Shown piece by piece: positions 45,923 to 55,769 of a stretch of 64,000 nucleotides of DNA. Each line of letters starts with the position of its first letter. The first letter of the stretch is position 1. The position numbers were made by a program, and so were the translations under genes. Source of the DNA: Desulfovibrio sp. OH1186_COT-070. GTDB taxonomy: Bacteria > Desulfobacterota > Desulfovibrionia > Desulfovibrionales > Desulfovibrionaceae. The stretch lies in NCBI RefSeq assembly GCF_003860215.1, contig NZ_RQYH01000009.1:1-64000 (forward strand). Direction: 5' to 3'. The notes under the pieces are model-generated. The model was not told the DNA's origin. It did not search any database and saw nothing but the letters and a program-made list of their open reading frames with translations.

Positions 45923-46750
45923 TCATATGGGGTGTATAGTTCTGCGCCCCCGCTCGAACACAGTGTACTCCCGAAATCCGAAAGAGCGGGCATAGGAGGC
46001 CAGACGGGCAAAACCGTAGCCCACATCATCGCGCCCGTGCGCGTCGGAGGCAAAACTGACCGGCAGTTCCAGTTCCGCGGCCAGAGCCATGATGGGCGGC
46101 GCGGGATAGATTTCGCGGCATGCCTTGCGCAGCCCCGCCGAGGAAATTTCCATGCTCATGCCCTGATCCCGCAGAGCCTGAAGCCCCTGGCGGATCAGCT
46201 CCAGGCTGCGGGGATCAGCCAGCCAGACATGGAAACGCTCTACGGAAAAAATCTTTATCAGGTCGGGATGAGCCGCAATCCGGAAAAGGCCGGACGCGAT
46301 CATGCGCCGCCAGGCCGTGAAATAGGCAACATAGTGTTTTTCGCACTCTTCCTGGGAAAGATCCTTCCAGGCATCGGAGCCGTCGTCAAAGCCCCAGCGG
46401 CCGAGAAAATGGACGCTGCCCAGAAGATAGTCAAAGTCCCAGGCAGTGCAGGCGGCGCGCACGTGCTCCTCCTCGCCGTCCAGCCAGTCCATCTCCATGC
46501 CAAAAAGAACGCGGCATGGCCCGTGGGCATGAATTTTCTTGAGCTCCTGCACTTCACGGGCATAGTCCGGCAGGTGGCGGGAAAGATGCTCGCGGTATTC
46601 GTTGCGGTAGTCAAAGCCCTGCGGTCGCGGCGAATGTTCGGAAAAACCGATCAGTTCAAGGCCTTTCGCCGCTGCTGCGGCGTGCATCTCGTGGGGGGTG
46701 TTGCCGCCGTGAGAATAGCGCGTGTGCGTATGCAAGTCTGCAAGGATCAT
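45923..46750 (-). CDS. PHP-family phosphatase (HisK-type histidinol-phosphatase)
   Basis: A 275-aa metal-dependent phosphoesterase. It starts MILADLHTHTRYSHGG, with the HxH metal ligands, then IGFSEHSPRP, GMEMDWLDGEEEHV, LGSVHFLG, AAHPDLIKIF and SFASDAHGRDDVGYGF, all PHP motifs. The best fit is histidinol-phosphatase of the HisK type. No other his genes are nearby. AGGA precedes the ATG at 46750. It is divergent from cheW. Confidence 0.85.
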   Translation of the reverse strand: MILADLHTHTRYSHGGNTPHEMHAAAAAKGLELIGFSEHSPRPQGFDYRNEYREHLSRHLPDYAREVQELKKIHAHGPCRVLFGMEMDWLDGEEEHVRAACTAWDFDYLLGSVHFLGRWGFDDGSDAWKDLSQEECEKHYVAYFTAWRRMIASGLFRIAAHPDLIKIFSVERFHVWLADPRSLELIRQGLQALRDQGMSMEISSAGLRKACREIYPAPPIMALAAELELPVSFASDAHGRDDVGYGFARLASYARSFGFREYTVFERGRRTIHPI

Positions 46751-47071
46751 GAAAAAATTCCTGGTTGCCGTTGGGCCTGCAACAAAGAGTATGACCCCGA
46801 AAGCCTTTGCTGGCAAGCCATAGGCGCATCCGCTTGGGAGCGCGATTTGACTTTGGCGGGAAAAAGGGTTTTTTGAGAAGGCAAAAGCAGGTTCGCGTCG
46901 CAGCCCCACGCCTGCGGATGCGTGAGAAAATTTTTTTTTGGAAGCGCGAAAGTGCCTTGCCGCGCCGCGTTTTTGCGGCGCACTCCAGTTCGGTTGCGGC
47001 CTGAAGTATCTGCTCCTGCCGCCGATAAGAAGCCAGTAGGGGCTTGGCCCACAATCATGGAGGGAATGCTT
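46751..47071. promoter_or_regulatory. Divergent region between the PHP phosphatase and cheW
   Basis: No gene is visible in these 321 bases. It contains an A4T9 tract (46927-46939), a hairpin GCGCCGC-6 nt-GCGGCGC (46962-46981), the sigma-28-type promoter at 47002-47028, and the cheW ribosome site. Confidence 0.5.
47002..47028 (+). promoter_or_regulatory. Sigma-28 (FliA)-type promoter of cheW
   Basis: TGAAGTAT, an 11-nt spacer and GCCGATAA match TAAAGTTT-N11-GCCGATAA at 14 of 16 positions with exact spacing. The -10 half is perfect. Transcription would start near 47035, about 37 nt before the GTG at 47072. Confidence 0.75.
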
Positions 47072-47593
47072 GTGACAGAAATTACCGAAGCGGCGCAAAA
47101 ACCGCAGCAGAGTCCGCTGCCGGACATGACGCAGATGCACGGCATCTCCGAGGACGATTTGCTCCAACTGGTCACTTTTCGCATTGCCGAAGAGGAATTC
47201 GGCGTGGACATTCTGGCCGTGCAGGAAATCATCCGTCCCACGCAGATCACCATGGTTCCCCAGGCTGCAGCTTTCATCGAGGGCGTGATCAACCTGCGGG
47301 GCAAGGTCATTCCCGTCATCAACATGCGCACCCGGTTTGGTATGCCCGTTGCGGAGTTTGACAGTAAAACGCGCATTATTGTCATGGAATTCGAGCAGAA
47401 AATCGTGGGCATTCTGGTGGACGGCGTTTCGCAGGTTCTGCGGATTCCCGTGTCCACGGTGGAGGGAGCGCCGCCCGTGGTCTGCGGCGTGGGCTCCGAA
47501 TATATCAAGGGTGTGGGCAAACTGGACGACCGCCTGCTGATTCTGCTTGACTTGGACATGCTGTTGAGCGACATCAGCGCGGACATGGCGTAG
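47072..47593 (+). CDS. cheW: Chemotaxis scaffold protein CheW
   Basis: A 173-aa CheW that couples chemoreceptors to the CheA kinase. It shows LVTFRIAEEEFGVDILAVQE, EIIRPTQITMVPQA, FIEGVINLRGKVIPVINMR and GILVDGVSQVLRIP, then LDLDMLLSD near the end. I chose GTG at 47072 because GGAGGG lies 7 nt upstream; ATG codons at 47057 and 47066 overlap that site. No cheA, cheY or receptor is adjacent. Expression with flagellar late genes is expected from its promoter. Confidence 0.93.
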   Translation: MTEITEAAQKPQQSPLPDMTQMHGISEDDLLQLVTFRIAEEEFGVDILAVQEIIRPTQITMVPQAAAFIEGVINLRGKVIPVINMRTRFGMPVAEFDSKTRIIVMEFEQKIVGILVDGVSQVLRIPVSTVEGAPPVVCGVGSEYIKGVGKLDDRLLILLDLDMLLSDISADMA

Positions 47594-47672
47594 GCCCGGG
47601 CCTCGTCCGGGGGCCGCCGCACGTGACCGTGCGGGCGGCTGCGCGCCTGCCGCCACATCCCCGGAGGTACAC

Positions 47673-48833
47673 ATGCGCCTTTCCCGTTCCATTGTGGGTG
47701 AAGCCGAAGCCCGTGCCGCAAGTCGTGTCATTCTGGAAGACGGCTATCTGGGTATGGGCAATGAGGTGCGTCTTTTTGAAGAGGAACTGGCGCGCTATCT
47801 GGGGGTCGAGCCTTGGCAGGTGATCACGGCCAATACGGGCACGGCGGCTCTGCATCTGGCTCTGGACGCTGCGGCCGCGAGTTCTTCCGCAAGATCTTCC
47901 GTAGTCGGCGGCAGACCCGAGGTGCTTGTTCCCTCCCTGACTTTTGTGGCGTCATTCCAGGCGGTAGTCGCCGCTGGCTGCACGCCCGTGCCCTGCGATG
48001 TTCTGCCGGAAACCGGCACCCTTGACCTTGCGGACGCCGCAAAGCGTTTGACCCCCCGAACCATTGCCGTCATGCCCGTGCACTATGCCAGCAACCCCTG
48101 GCAACTGGATGCGGTATACGCCTTTGCCAACGAAAGGGGCCTGCGCGTGGTGGAAGATGCGGCCCATGCCTTTGGCTGCAAGCACCGTGGCCGCAGGATC
48201 GGCAGCTTCGGCGATCTGGTCTGCTTCAGTTTCGACGGCATCAAAAACATCACCTGCGGCGAAGGCGGCTGTCTGGTGGCTTTTGATGCCGCATCTGCGC
48301 AACTGGCTGCGGACGCGCGCCTGCTTTCGGTGCGGGGCGATACCGGCCAGCGTTTTTCCGGCGGGCGCTCCTGGGATCCCGACGTGACGCGGCAGGGCTG
48401 GCGGTATCACATGAGCAATATCATGGCGGCCATCGGCCGGGTACAACTGGGGCGGCTGGAAGGGGAATTTCTTCCCGCCCGCCGTGTTCTGGCGGCGGTC
48501 TATGAAAAGCGGCTGGCGAATCTTGCCGGGCTGGCGCTGCTGCGTACCGACCCGCAGGATTTTGTGGTGCGCCATATCATGCCCGTGCGCGTTGCCGGGG
48601 GCCGCAAGGACGCGCTCAAGGAGGCTCTGAACGCTCAGGGCATCCCCACGGGTGTTCACTACAAGCCCAACCATTTGTTGAGTTTTTTCGGGGGCGGCGC
48701 GCAGCATTTGCCCGCAACAGAGCAACTCTATGCCGAACTGCTGACTCTGCCCCTGCACCCCGGCCTGACCATTGCCGACGTGGAAAGTGTCTGCCAGGTC
48801 ATAACGTCTTTTTTTGACGGATGCGCTTCGTGA
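47673..48833 (+). CDS. DegT/DnrJ/EryC1/StrS sugar aminotransferase
   Basis: A 386-aa PLP enzyme that aminates a nucleotide-bound keto sugar. It shows VITANTGTAALHLAL, EVLVPSLTFVASFQAV, VVEDAAHAFGCKHRGR and the PLP Lys in FSFDGIKNITCGEGG, with YHMSNIMAAIGRVQL later. GGAGG precedes the ATG. It overlaps the GtrA-like gene by 13 nt. The trio with GtrA and a glycosyltransferase suggests decoration of a surface glycan or lipid, possibly with an amino sugar. Confidence 0.92.
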   Translation: MRLSRSIVGEAEARAASRVILEDGYLGMGNEVRLFEEELARYLGVEPWQVITANTGTAALHLALDAAAASSSARSSVVGGRPEVLVPSLTFVASFQAVVAAGCTPVPCDVLPETGTLDLADAAKRLTPRTIAVMPVHYASNPWQLDAVYAFANERGLRVVEDAAHAFGCKHRGRRIGSFGDLVCFSFDGIKNITCGEGGCLVAFDAASAQLAADARLLSVRGDTGQRFSGGRSWDPDVTRQGWRYHMSNIMAAIGRVQLGRLEGEFLPARRVLAAVYEKRLANLAGLALLRTDPQDFVVRHIMPVRVAGGRKDALKEALNAQGIPTGVHYKPNHLLSFFGGGAQHLPATEQLYAELLTLPLHPGLTIADVESVCQVITSFFDGCAS

Positions 48834-49327
48834 GGGGAGGGCTGCGCCGCCCCGTCCGGAAAGACCTGACAGACTTTCTGCGCGCTCTGGCAGGGCGCCG
48901 CTGGATGCGCTTTGGCATGGTGGGCGGCGCTGCGGCTCTGGTCTACGCTCTTTTGGGGATTTTTTTCGTCAGTCTCTGCGGCCTGCCCGCGCTGGCGGGC
49001 AATGCCCTGGCCTATGCGCTGAGCTTTGCGGTTTCCTATCTTGGGCAGAGCCTCTGGACTTTTGCCGGAGAAACAAAGCCTGCCGCAGGCAGGCACGCCT
49101 CCATGCTCCCCCGTTTCGCCCTTGTCCAGCTTCTGGGGCTGGGGCTCAATTCCGTTTTTGTCTGGCTGTTTATGGCTTTGGGGCTGGAATATGCCCTGGC
49201 TATGGGGGCGTCCGTCTTTCTGGTGCCCCTTGTGGTGTACGCGCTGTGCAAATACTGGGTGTTTCGCGATCCGGGCCAAAGCGGGGCAAAAGATCCCGCC
49301 AACGGGCCAGGCAGGGAGGAAACATGA
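48821..49327 (+). CDS. GtrA-like membrane protein
   Basis: A 168-aa protein with four helices of the GtrA family (FGMVGGAAALVYALLGIFFV; LAYALSFAVSYLGQSLWTFA; LVQLLGLGLNSVFVWLFMAL; VVYALCKYWVFRD). GtrA proteins are thought to flip lipid-linked sugars. Its stop overlaps the glycosyltransferase start by ATGA, so translation is coupled. Confidence 0.88.
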   Translation: MRFVRGGLRRPVRKDLTDFLRALAGRRWMRFGMVGGAAALVYALLGIFFVSLCGLPALAGNALAYALSFAVSYLGQSLWTFAGETKPAAGRHASMLPRFALVQLLGLGLNSVFVWLFMALGLEYALAMGASVFLVPLVVYALCKYWVFRDPGQSGAKDPANGPGREET

Positions 49328-50298
49328 GCACGCCCCGGGTTTCCGTTATCATGAATTGCCTGAACAGCTCCCGCGATCTGCGCGAAGCGCTGGACAGCGT
49401 TGCGGCCCAGACATTTGAAGACTGGGAAATTGTCTTCTGGGACAACGGCTCCACAGACGACAGCCCGGCCATTGCCCGGGCTTTTGGCGGAAAGCTGCGC
49501 TATTTTCGCGGTGAGGCCACAGTGCCTTTGGGGGCTGCGCGCAATCTTGCCCTGGCGCAGGCGCGGGGTGATCTGGTGGCTTTTCTGGACTGTGACGATA
49601 TCTGGCGCGCGCGCAAGCTGGAAAAACAGGTGGCTCTGTTTGATGCCAACCCCCGGTTGGGGTTGGCCTGCACCGATACCGAGGTTTTTGACGGCAGGCG
49701 GGTGTGCAAAAGGCTGTTTGCCGAAAGCCCTCCTGCGCGGGGCATGGCCTTTGCCCCCCTGATGGAGAGGCAGTGGATTTCCATGTCGTCGGCCATGCTG
49801 CGGCGCGAGGCTCTGGCGGGTCTTTCTGCCCAGGGGGCGGCGCCGGGCGGGGGAACCAACGGGCACTGGTTTGACGAAAGCCTTAACGTCTGCGAGGAGG
49901 CGGACGTTTTTTACCGCATTGCCCATGACTGGGAACTGGACTTTGTGGACGAACCTCTGACCCTCTGGCGGGTGCACGGGGGCAACACGACCTTTCTCAA
50001 ATTCGGCCAGTTCGCCGAGGAAACCCTGCGTATTCTCGAAAAGCACCGGAAGCTCTATCCGGGGTATGACGCCGAATATGCGGGCCTTGTGGCACTGCTC
50101 ACACGTCGGGCGGCCTTTCAGCGGGCCGTGGATCTCTGGCGTCGGGGGCGCAATGCCGAAGCCCGCGCAGCCATACGGCCCTGGCGCGATTTTGGCCGCA
50201 AATACAGGCTTTTCTGGTGGGCCAGCTATCTGCCGGGCTCGCTCTTTGCACTGGCCGCGCGCACCTACTTTTTTTTGCCTTTTTTCCTGCGGCGTTAG
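49324..50298 (+). CDS. Family 2 glycosyltransferase
   Basis: A 324-aa GT-A fold enzyme. The start VSVIMNCLNSSRDLREALDS is typical, followed by DNGSTDDSPAIARAF, LGAARNLALAQARGDLVAFL and the DxD-like LDCDDIW. EEADVFYRIAHDWELDFVDE supplies the usual acidic catalytic region. A hydrophobic end (residues 300-324) may anchor it to the membrane. AGGAAAC precedes the ATG. The acceptor and donor cannot be read from sequence. Confidence 0.9.
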   Translation: MSTPRVSVIMNCLNSSRDLREALDSVAAQTFEDWEIVFWDNGSTDDSPAIARAFGGKLRYFRGEATVPLGAARNLALAQARGDLVAFLDCDDIWRARKLEKQVALFDANPRLGLACTDTEVFDGRRVCKRLFAESPPARGMAFAPLMERQWISMSSAMLRREALAGLSAQGAAPGGGTNGHWFDESLNVCEEADVFYRIAHDWELDFVDEPLTLWRVHGGNTTFLKFGQFAEETLRILEKHRKLYPGYDAEYAGLVALLTRRAAFQRAVDLWRRGRNAEARAAIRPWRDFGRKYRLFWWASYLPGSLFALAARTYFFLPFFLRR

Positions 50299-50442
50299 CT
50301 CTTGAAAATATTTCTGTTGCATCCGGGAAAACTCCACTGTATCACTCCGCTAAAACAATGTTGCGGCTCTGGCGAAAGGGGGCCGGGCCTGTGGGGCAGG
50401 CGCGGCCGTCAGGCCAAGAACATCAACGTGTTGGGAGGACAG

Positions 50443-52082
50443 ATGGCCTGGACACAAGTGTACGATCCTGTGGGCGGCGCGGTGCTCTCCGCCCTTGTGG
50501 CAGGAATTCCCCTGATCAGCCTTTTTTACATGCTGGCTGTGCGTCGGTCCAAGGGGCATTATGCCGCTGCTGTGGCGGTGATTTTGTCCCTGATTCTGGC
50601 TGTGGCCGTGTGGGGCATGCCCGCAGGCACGGCATTCAGCGCTCTGGTCTTTGGTTCGGCTTTCGGGATATTCCCCATTGTCTGGATCGTCATCACCGCG
50701 GTCTGGGTGTACAACATGACCGTTGAGTCGGGAGAGTTTGAATATATCAAGGAATCTCTCGCACGGCTCACTGACGACCGCCGTCTGCAGGCCATTTTCA
50801 TTGCCTTTGCCTTCGGCTCCTTCATTGAAGGCACAGCTGGCTTCGGCACGCCTGTGGCCATCACCGCAGCCATGCTGGTGGGATTGGCTTCCGCCCGCTG
50901 TACGCCGCAGGCATTTGTCTGATTGCCAATACGGCTCCGGTGGCCTTTGGCGCCATCGGTATTCCCGTTATTGTGGCCGCGCAGGTTTCGGGCCTGCCCG
51001 AACTGCAAGTGAGCCAGATTGTGGGTCGCCAGTTGCCCATTCTGTCGCTCATCGTGCCGCTGTGGGTCTGCGTGGTCATGTGCGGCTTCAAGCGCACCAT
51101 GGAAGTTCTGCCCGCCATCATTGTGGCCGGTGTGAGCTTTGCCATCGCGCAGTTCGCCTTTTCCAACTTCCACGGCCCGACCCTGCCCGACATCATGTCC
51201 GCCATTGTCACCATCATTGCCATGGTGCTTTTGCTGCGCGTCTGGAAGCCCTCCCGCGTTTGGCGTTTCGAGGGAGAACAGGCGGCTGTTCTGAGCGGCG
51301 AAGCTCCGGCCTTTGGTGTGGTGCTGCGCGCCTGGCTGCCCTACATCATTTTGGCCATCATGGTCTTCTTGTGGGGTCTGCCCCAGTTCAAGGCCATACT
51401 CAACGCCATGCCGGGTGCTGTGCTGAAGTTCTCCTGGCCCGGCCTTGACGGCATGGTGGAGAAGGCTGCGCCCATTCTGGCCGCAGGCAAGAATCCCAAC
51501 TATCCCGCAGTGTTCACGTTCAACTGGCTGTCTGCCGGCGGCACGGCCATTCTGCTGGCCGGGTTCTTCTCCGTGCCTTTCATGCCTGGGTACAGCTTCG
51601 GCAAGGCGGTTTCCTGCTTCTTCAGGACCATCTGCCAGCTGCGCTTCCCCATTCTGACCATTGCCATGATTCTGGGCTTGGCCTACCTCATGAATTACTC
51701 GGGCATGAGCTCCACCATGGGCATCGCCTTTACGCTGACCGGCGCGTTCTTCCCGCTCTTTTCGCCCATTCTGGGCTGGCTGGGCGTGTTTCTGACCGGT
51801 TCGGACACATCGTCCAATGCCCTGTTCTGCGGCATGCAGCGGTCCACGGCTGAAGTGGTCGGCATGGATCCCGCGCTGGCCGTGGCCTCCAACGCCACAG
51901 GCGGCGTTACCGGCAAGATGATTTCTCCCCAGTCCATCAGCGTGGCCACAGCGGCCACCAACATGGTGGGCCAGGAGGGCAATCTCTTCCGCTTTACCCT
52001 GGGTCACAGCCTGGCCATGACGGCTGTGCTCTGCGCAATCACCTATCTGCAAGCCACGGCTTTGAACTGGATGCTGCCGTAA
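50443..52082 (+). pseudogene. Second lactate permease (LctP family), broken by a one-base frameshift
   Basis: The first part (50443-50922, ATG after GGGAGGA) encodes LctP-type residues up to GTAGFGTPVAITAAMLVGL, then goes out of frame. The rest, from about 50888, continues in another frame with YAAGICLIANTAPVAFGAIG and runs to 52082 with GVFLTGSDTSSNALFCGMQR and NATGGVTGKMISPQS. One G appears to be missing from the short G run at 50886-50887; restoring it gives a protein of about 546 aa. The remainder is intact, so the lesion is recent or a sequencing error. It follows the glycosyltransferase and precedes a perfect terminator. Confidence 0.88.
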
Positions 52083-52107
52083 TCCGGCGCATACCGGCGG
52101 AGTGGAA

Positions 52108-52137
52108 AAAGGGCCGCCCCGAAAGGGGCGGCCCTTT
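52108..52137. terminator. Perfect terminator after the lctP-like pseudogene
   Basis: A 13-bp stem, AAAGGGCCGCCCC with GGGGCGGCCCTTT, carries a GAAA tetraloop. It is 25 nt after the stop codon. Confidence 0.85.
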
Positions 52138-52246
52138 GGGCTGCTGAACAAGGCCAGCAGCCCCGAAAATTGCGAGCAGGTCGCGGCTTGGCCGCGCCGT
52201 AAAGCGAACGATTTTTGTGCCTTTCCGCCAAGCCATTGAGCAGCTT

Positions 52247-52278
52247 GACGGCGCAAACTCCACAAAGCGGGGTTTGTC
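52247..52278 (+). repeat. Copy 3 of the dispersed GACGGCGCAAACTCC repeat
   Basis: GACGGCGCAAACTCC is followed by ACAAAGCGGGGTTTGTC. CAAACTCC can pair with GGGGTTTG (one G-U), forming a small hairpin. It matches the copy at 12729-12760 over 32 nt. Confidence 0.5.
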
Positions 52279-52332
52279 ACTATTGGGGCCGCCCTTTTCG
52301 GGGCAGCCCCGTTTTGGCAAAATACCTGGCTG

Positions 52333-54270
52333 TTACGCGGAAAGTTTGCGCACCTCCACATACCAGGCAGCGGCTTCTTCCAGCAGTTTGTTGCTTCTTC
52401 CCGCCAGAGCCTGGGGATCCTTGAGGTAGCCGTCCTGCAGCAGGCTGGCGTCAAACAGGGCCTGGGTCATGTGGGCCAGCGTCCTGTCCCCGCTGTCCGC
52501 CTTGAAGATGCGCAGCATATTGCGCAGCAGGGGGTGGTCGCGGTTGACTTCCAGCGTTTTGACCGGGACGGAATCGTCCTTCTGCATGACCTTGATGAGT
52601 TTTTCCATGGAGGAGGAAATGCCGCCGTCAGGCGACACAAGCACGGCCGGACTGTCGGTCAGCCGGTGCGAAACGCGCACTCCGGCAACCCTGTCTTCCA
52701 GAATTTCCTTCATGCGCTCAAGCAGCGCGTCAAAGCTGGAGGCATCGTCTTCGGACAGGGGAGCGGCGGCCTTGTGCTCCTCCTTGTCGGCAAAGGCGTC
52801 AAGGGCCTGATCCGTGGCTGTTTCCACAGACATGAAGTCCCAATCCTTGTATTTGCCCAGGCCGTCCATGACGAATTCGTCCACCGGCTCGTACAGCCAG
52901 AGCACTTCAATGCCCTTGCGCGCAAAACGTTCCATATGCGGGTTGAGGCGCGCGGCTTCGCGGTTGGGCGCAGCCACATACCAGAAGGTTTTCTGCCCTT
53001 CGGGTGCACGCTCCATGTACTGGTCGAGGCTGCTGAGGGCTTCGGCATCGGGCAGGGCGGAAGTGTTGAAGCGCAAAAGGGCGCTGACGCGCTCGCGCTG
53101 GGCGAAGTCGTGGTAGCCCAGTTTGAAGACCTTGCCGTGCAGGGTCCAGAAGCGGCGGTATTTTTCTTCATCATCGCGGGCCAGTTTTTCCAGATTGCCC
53201 AAAGCCTGCTTGACAATCACCTGGCGGATTTTGCGCAGCACGGCATTTTCCTGCAAGGTTTCCCGCGAGATGTTCAGCGGCAGATCCTCGGAATCCACCA
53301 CTCCCTTGAGAAATGCCAGATATTCGGGAATGAGATCCTGATTGCGGTTCTGGATGAGCACGCGGCGGGTATACAGATCCAGCCCCCAGAAATCGCGGTC
53401 CGCGCCGAAGAAATCCTGCGCGGTGTCGGGGATGAAGAGCAGGGCGCTGAACTGCACAGGCACATCCACAGAAAAATGCAGGACATCCAGCGGAGCCTTG
53501 GAGTCGTAGGTCAGCGCCTTGTAAAAGCCTTCGTACTGTTCTTCGGTCACGGAGAATTTGGGCTCGCGCCACAGGGCCGGCTGGGTATTGACCTTCTGGC
53601 CGTCCAGAAGCACGGGAAAGGGCACAAAAGCCGAATGCTTGCGGATGGTCGACTCCACACGGAAGTTTTCGAGAAATTCCGTGGCATCGTCCTTGAGCCA
53701 TGCCTTGATGGTGGTGCCGCGCTCCGGCGCGTCTGCCGCAGCCGGTTCCACCGTGTAGGTTCCCAGGCCGTCGCTGCTCCAGACATGGGCATCGGTGCTT
53801 TCGCCAAAAGCGGGGCGCGAGGTGACTTCGACCTTTTTCGCCACCATGAACACGGAATAAAAGCCCACGCCGAACCTCCCGATGATGTTGGCGGCATCGG
53901 GGGGGGAGTTTTCGTCCTGCGCGTTTTTGGCTGCGGCCAGATCCGCCAGAAACTGCTCCGAGCCGGATTTGGCGATGGTGCCGAGATTTTCGGCCAGTTC
54001 GTCGGCGCTCATGCCCAGCCCCGTATCGGCGATGGTCAGGGTTTTTGCATCCTTGTCGATACTGATGCGGATTTCCAGCGGCAGATCGGGCAGGCACGGC
54101 TGCTCGCCGCGGTTCATCCGGTAGCGCAGCTTGTCCAAGGCGTCCGAGGCATTGGACACAAGTTCCCGCAAAAATACTTCGCGGTTGGTGTAGAGGGAGT
54201 TGGTCAGGATGTGCAAAACCTTGCACACCTCGGCCTGAAACTGGCGGGGTGTCTTTTCTGTAGGGGACAT
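52333..54270 (-). CDS. htpG: HtpG, Hsp90 chaperone
   Basis: A 645-aa Hsp90. The GHKL ATP site is complete: [36 protein letters not shown] and [16 protein letters not shown]. The middle domain contains the [14 protein letters not shown] segment. It lacks the C-terminal MEEVD of eukaryotes, as expected. The ATG at 54270 follows AGGAGG. It is divergent from cydAB and has a promoter with CTTGAAA at -35. Confidence 0.97.
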
Positions 54271-54299
54271 GAAAACCTCCTGTACGGTACTCTTGCCCA

Positions 54300-54327
54300 A
54301 TGATAATGCCCCCCGGCGGATTTTCAA
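54300..54327 (-). promoter_or_regulatory. Probable htpG promoter
   Basis: On the minus strand TTGAAA and TATCAT are separated by 16 nt, each 5 of 6 with the sigma-70 consensus. The -35 extended as CTTGAAA also fits the heat-shock sigma-32 -35 element, but no CCCCAT-type -10 is present. Confidence 0.45.
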
Positions 54328-54449
54328 GGGGATAACGAGCAGAAAGGATGGACGCCACGCCTGTGAATGTTCTGTCCGAATCCGCTCGCCCCTTGTTTTT
54401 TCCGGCAGATAAGGCTACCTGAAGCAAGGACATTTTCAAGGAGGCCTCC

Positions 54450-55766
54450 ATGGACGTCGTTATGCTTTCGCGTCTGCAATTTGCCGTGGCCGTATTCTTC
54501 CACTTCATTTTCGTGCCCCTGACGCTGGGGCTTTCCGTCCTCATTGCCTGGATGGAAACCTGCTATGTGCGCACCGGAGATGAATTCTGGAAAAAACAGG
54601 CCAAATTCTGGGGAAAGCTTTTTGTCATCAATTTCACCCTGGGCGTGGTGACCGGTATCACGCTGGAATTCCAGTTCGGCACCAACTGGTCCAAATATTC
54701 GGAATATGTGGGCGACATTTTCGGATCCCTGCTGGCTATCGAAGCAACTGTCGCCTTTTTCCTCGAATCCACCTTCCTGGCCGTATGGCATTTCGGATGG
54801 GAGCGCGTGAGCAAGAAGGTGCATTTGGCCGCCATCTGGATTGTGGCCATTGCCGGCAATATTTCCGCCCTCTGGATCATCCTGGCCAACGGCTTCATGC
54901 AGCACCCCACAGGTTACATCATCAATGAGGCCGCAGGGCGGGCGGAGCTGAGCAACTTCTGGGAAGTGGTCTTCAACGGTTATGCATGGGGCATGTACGC
55001 CCATACGATCATTGCCGCATGGGCTGTGGGCGGATTCTTTGTGCTGGGCGTTTCGGCCTGGCATCTGCTGCGCAAAAGCCATGTGGATTTTTTTCGCCGT
55101 TCTTTCCGCATGGCGGCCCCCTTTGCCCTTGTGTGCGCCCTGTTGCTGGGAGTTTCGGGCCACCATCAGGGCGGTGCCGTGGCGCAGCACCAGCCGGCCA
55201 AACTGGCGGCCATGGAAGCCCACTGGGAAACCGGCCGCAACGTGCCCTTTTACCTGCTGGTCTGGCCTGACGAGGCCAACGAAGGCAATATGGTGGAGGC
55301 TCTGGGCGTTCCCGGCCTGATGAGCTGGATCGCCTACGGCAGTGTTGACGCCGAAGTCAAGGGGCTGAAAGACTTTGCCAAGGAAGATCGCCCGCCGGTT
55401 CTGCCGACGTTTTTGTCCTTCCGGGTCATGGTGGCGCTGGGCGGCCTGTTTGTGCTGCTGGCCATCGGGGCCTTCTGGCAACGCACAAAGGACGAACCCT
55501 GCCCCCTCCTGCTCAAGGCTCTGATCTGGAACATTCCCCTGCCCTACATCGGCCTGATGGTGGGCTGGGCTGTGGCGGAAATCGGCCGTCAACCCTGGAT
55601 CGTCTACGGGCTGATGCGCACCGCCGATGCCGTGTCGCCGGTTCCCGCGGACAATGTGGCCGTTTCTCTGGCAGCCTTCACCGTGGTCTATTCGGTGCTG
55701 GGCATATTGGACATTTACCTGCTGCGCAAATTTGCGCTCAAGGGCCCGGACGCCCGGGAGGTGTAG
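54450..55766 (+). CDS. cydA: Cytochrome bd quinol oxidase subunit I
   Basis: A 438-aa subunit that holds the three haems and reduces oxygen to water using quinol. It begins with the family helix LSRLQFAVAVFFHFIFVPLT, where the His of FFHF is a haem ligand. The periplasmic Q loop is short (about residues 245-310), so this is the short-loop subtype. GRQPWIVYGLMRT is the conserved C-terminal signature. CAAGGAGG precedes the ATG. In sulfate reducers it protects against oxygen. cydB follows after 3 nt. Confidence 0.97.
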   Translation: MDVVMLSRLQFAVAVFFHFIFVPLTLGLSVLIAWMETCYVRTGDEFWKKQAKFWGKLFVINFTLGVVTGITLEFQFGTNWSKYSEYVGDIFGSLLAIEATVAFFLESTFLAVWHFGWERVSKKVHLAAIWIVAIAGNISALWIILANGFMQHPTGYIINEAAGRAELSNFWEVVFNGYAWGMYAHTIIAAWAVGGFFVLGVSAWHLLRKSHVDFFRRSFRMAAPFALVCALLLGVSGHHQGGAVAQHQPAKLAAMEAHWETGRNVPFYLLVWPDEANEGNMVEALGVPGLMSWIAYGSVDAEVKGLKDFAKEDRPPVLPTFLSFRVMVALGGLFVLLAIGAFWQRTKDEPCPLLLKALIWNIPLPYIGLMVGWAVAEIGRQPWIVYGLMRTADAVSPVPADNVAVSLAAFTVVYSVLGILDIYLLRKFALKGPDAREV

Positions 55767-55769
55767 GCC

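Larger units (their letters stand above)
52083..52332. other. Convergent gap packed with hairpins
   Basis: After the terminator at 52108-52137 come further hairpins: GGGCTGCTG/CAGCAGCCC (52138-52163), CGCGGC-TTG-GCCGCG (52182-52196), the dispersed repeat at 52247-52278 and GGGGCCGCCC/GGGCAGCCCC (about 52285-52311). No gene is seen. The dense structure suggests a repeat element or several terminators between converging genes. Confidence 0.5.

Noticed and set aside
46751-47731. Extension of the PHP phosphatase frame through cheW
   Set aside because: The extra part is antisense to cheW and its promoter; PHP motifs begin at the ATG at 46750.
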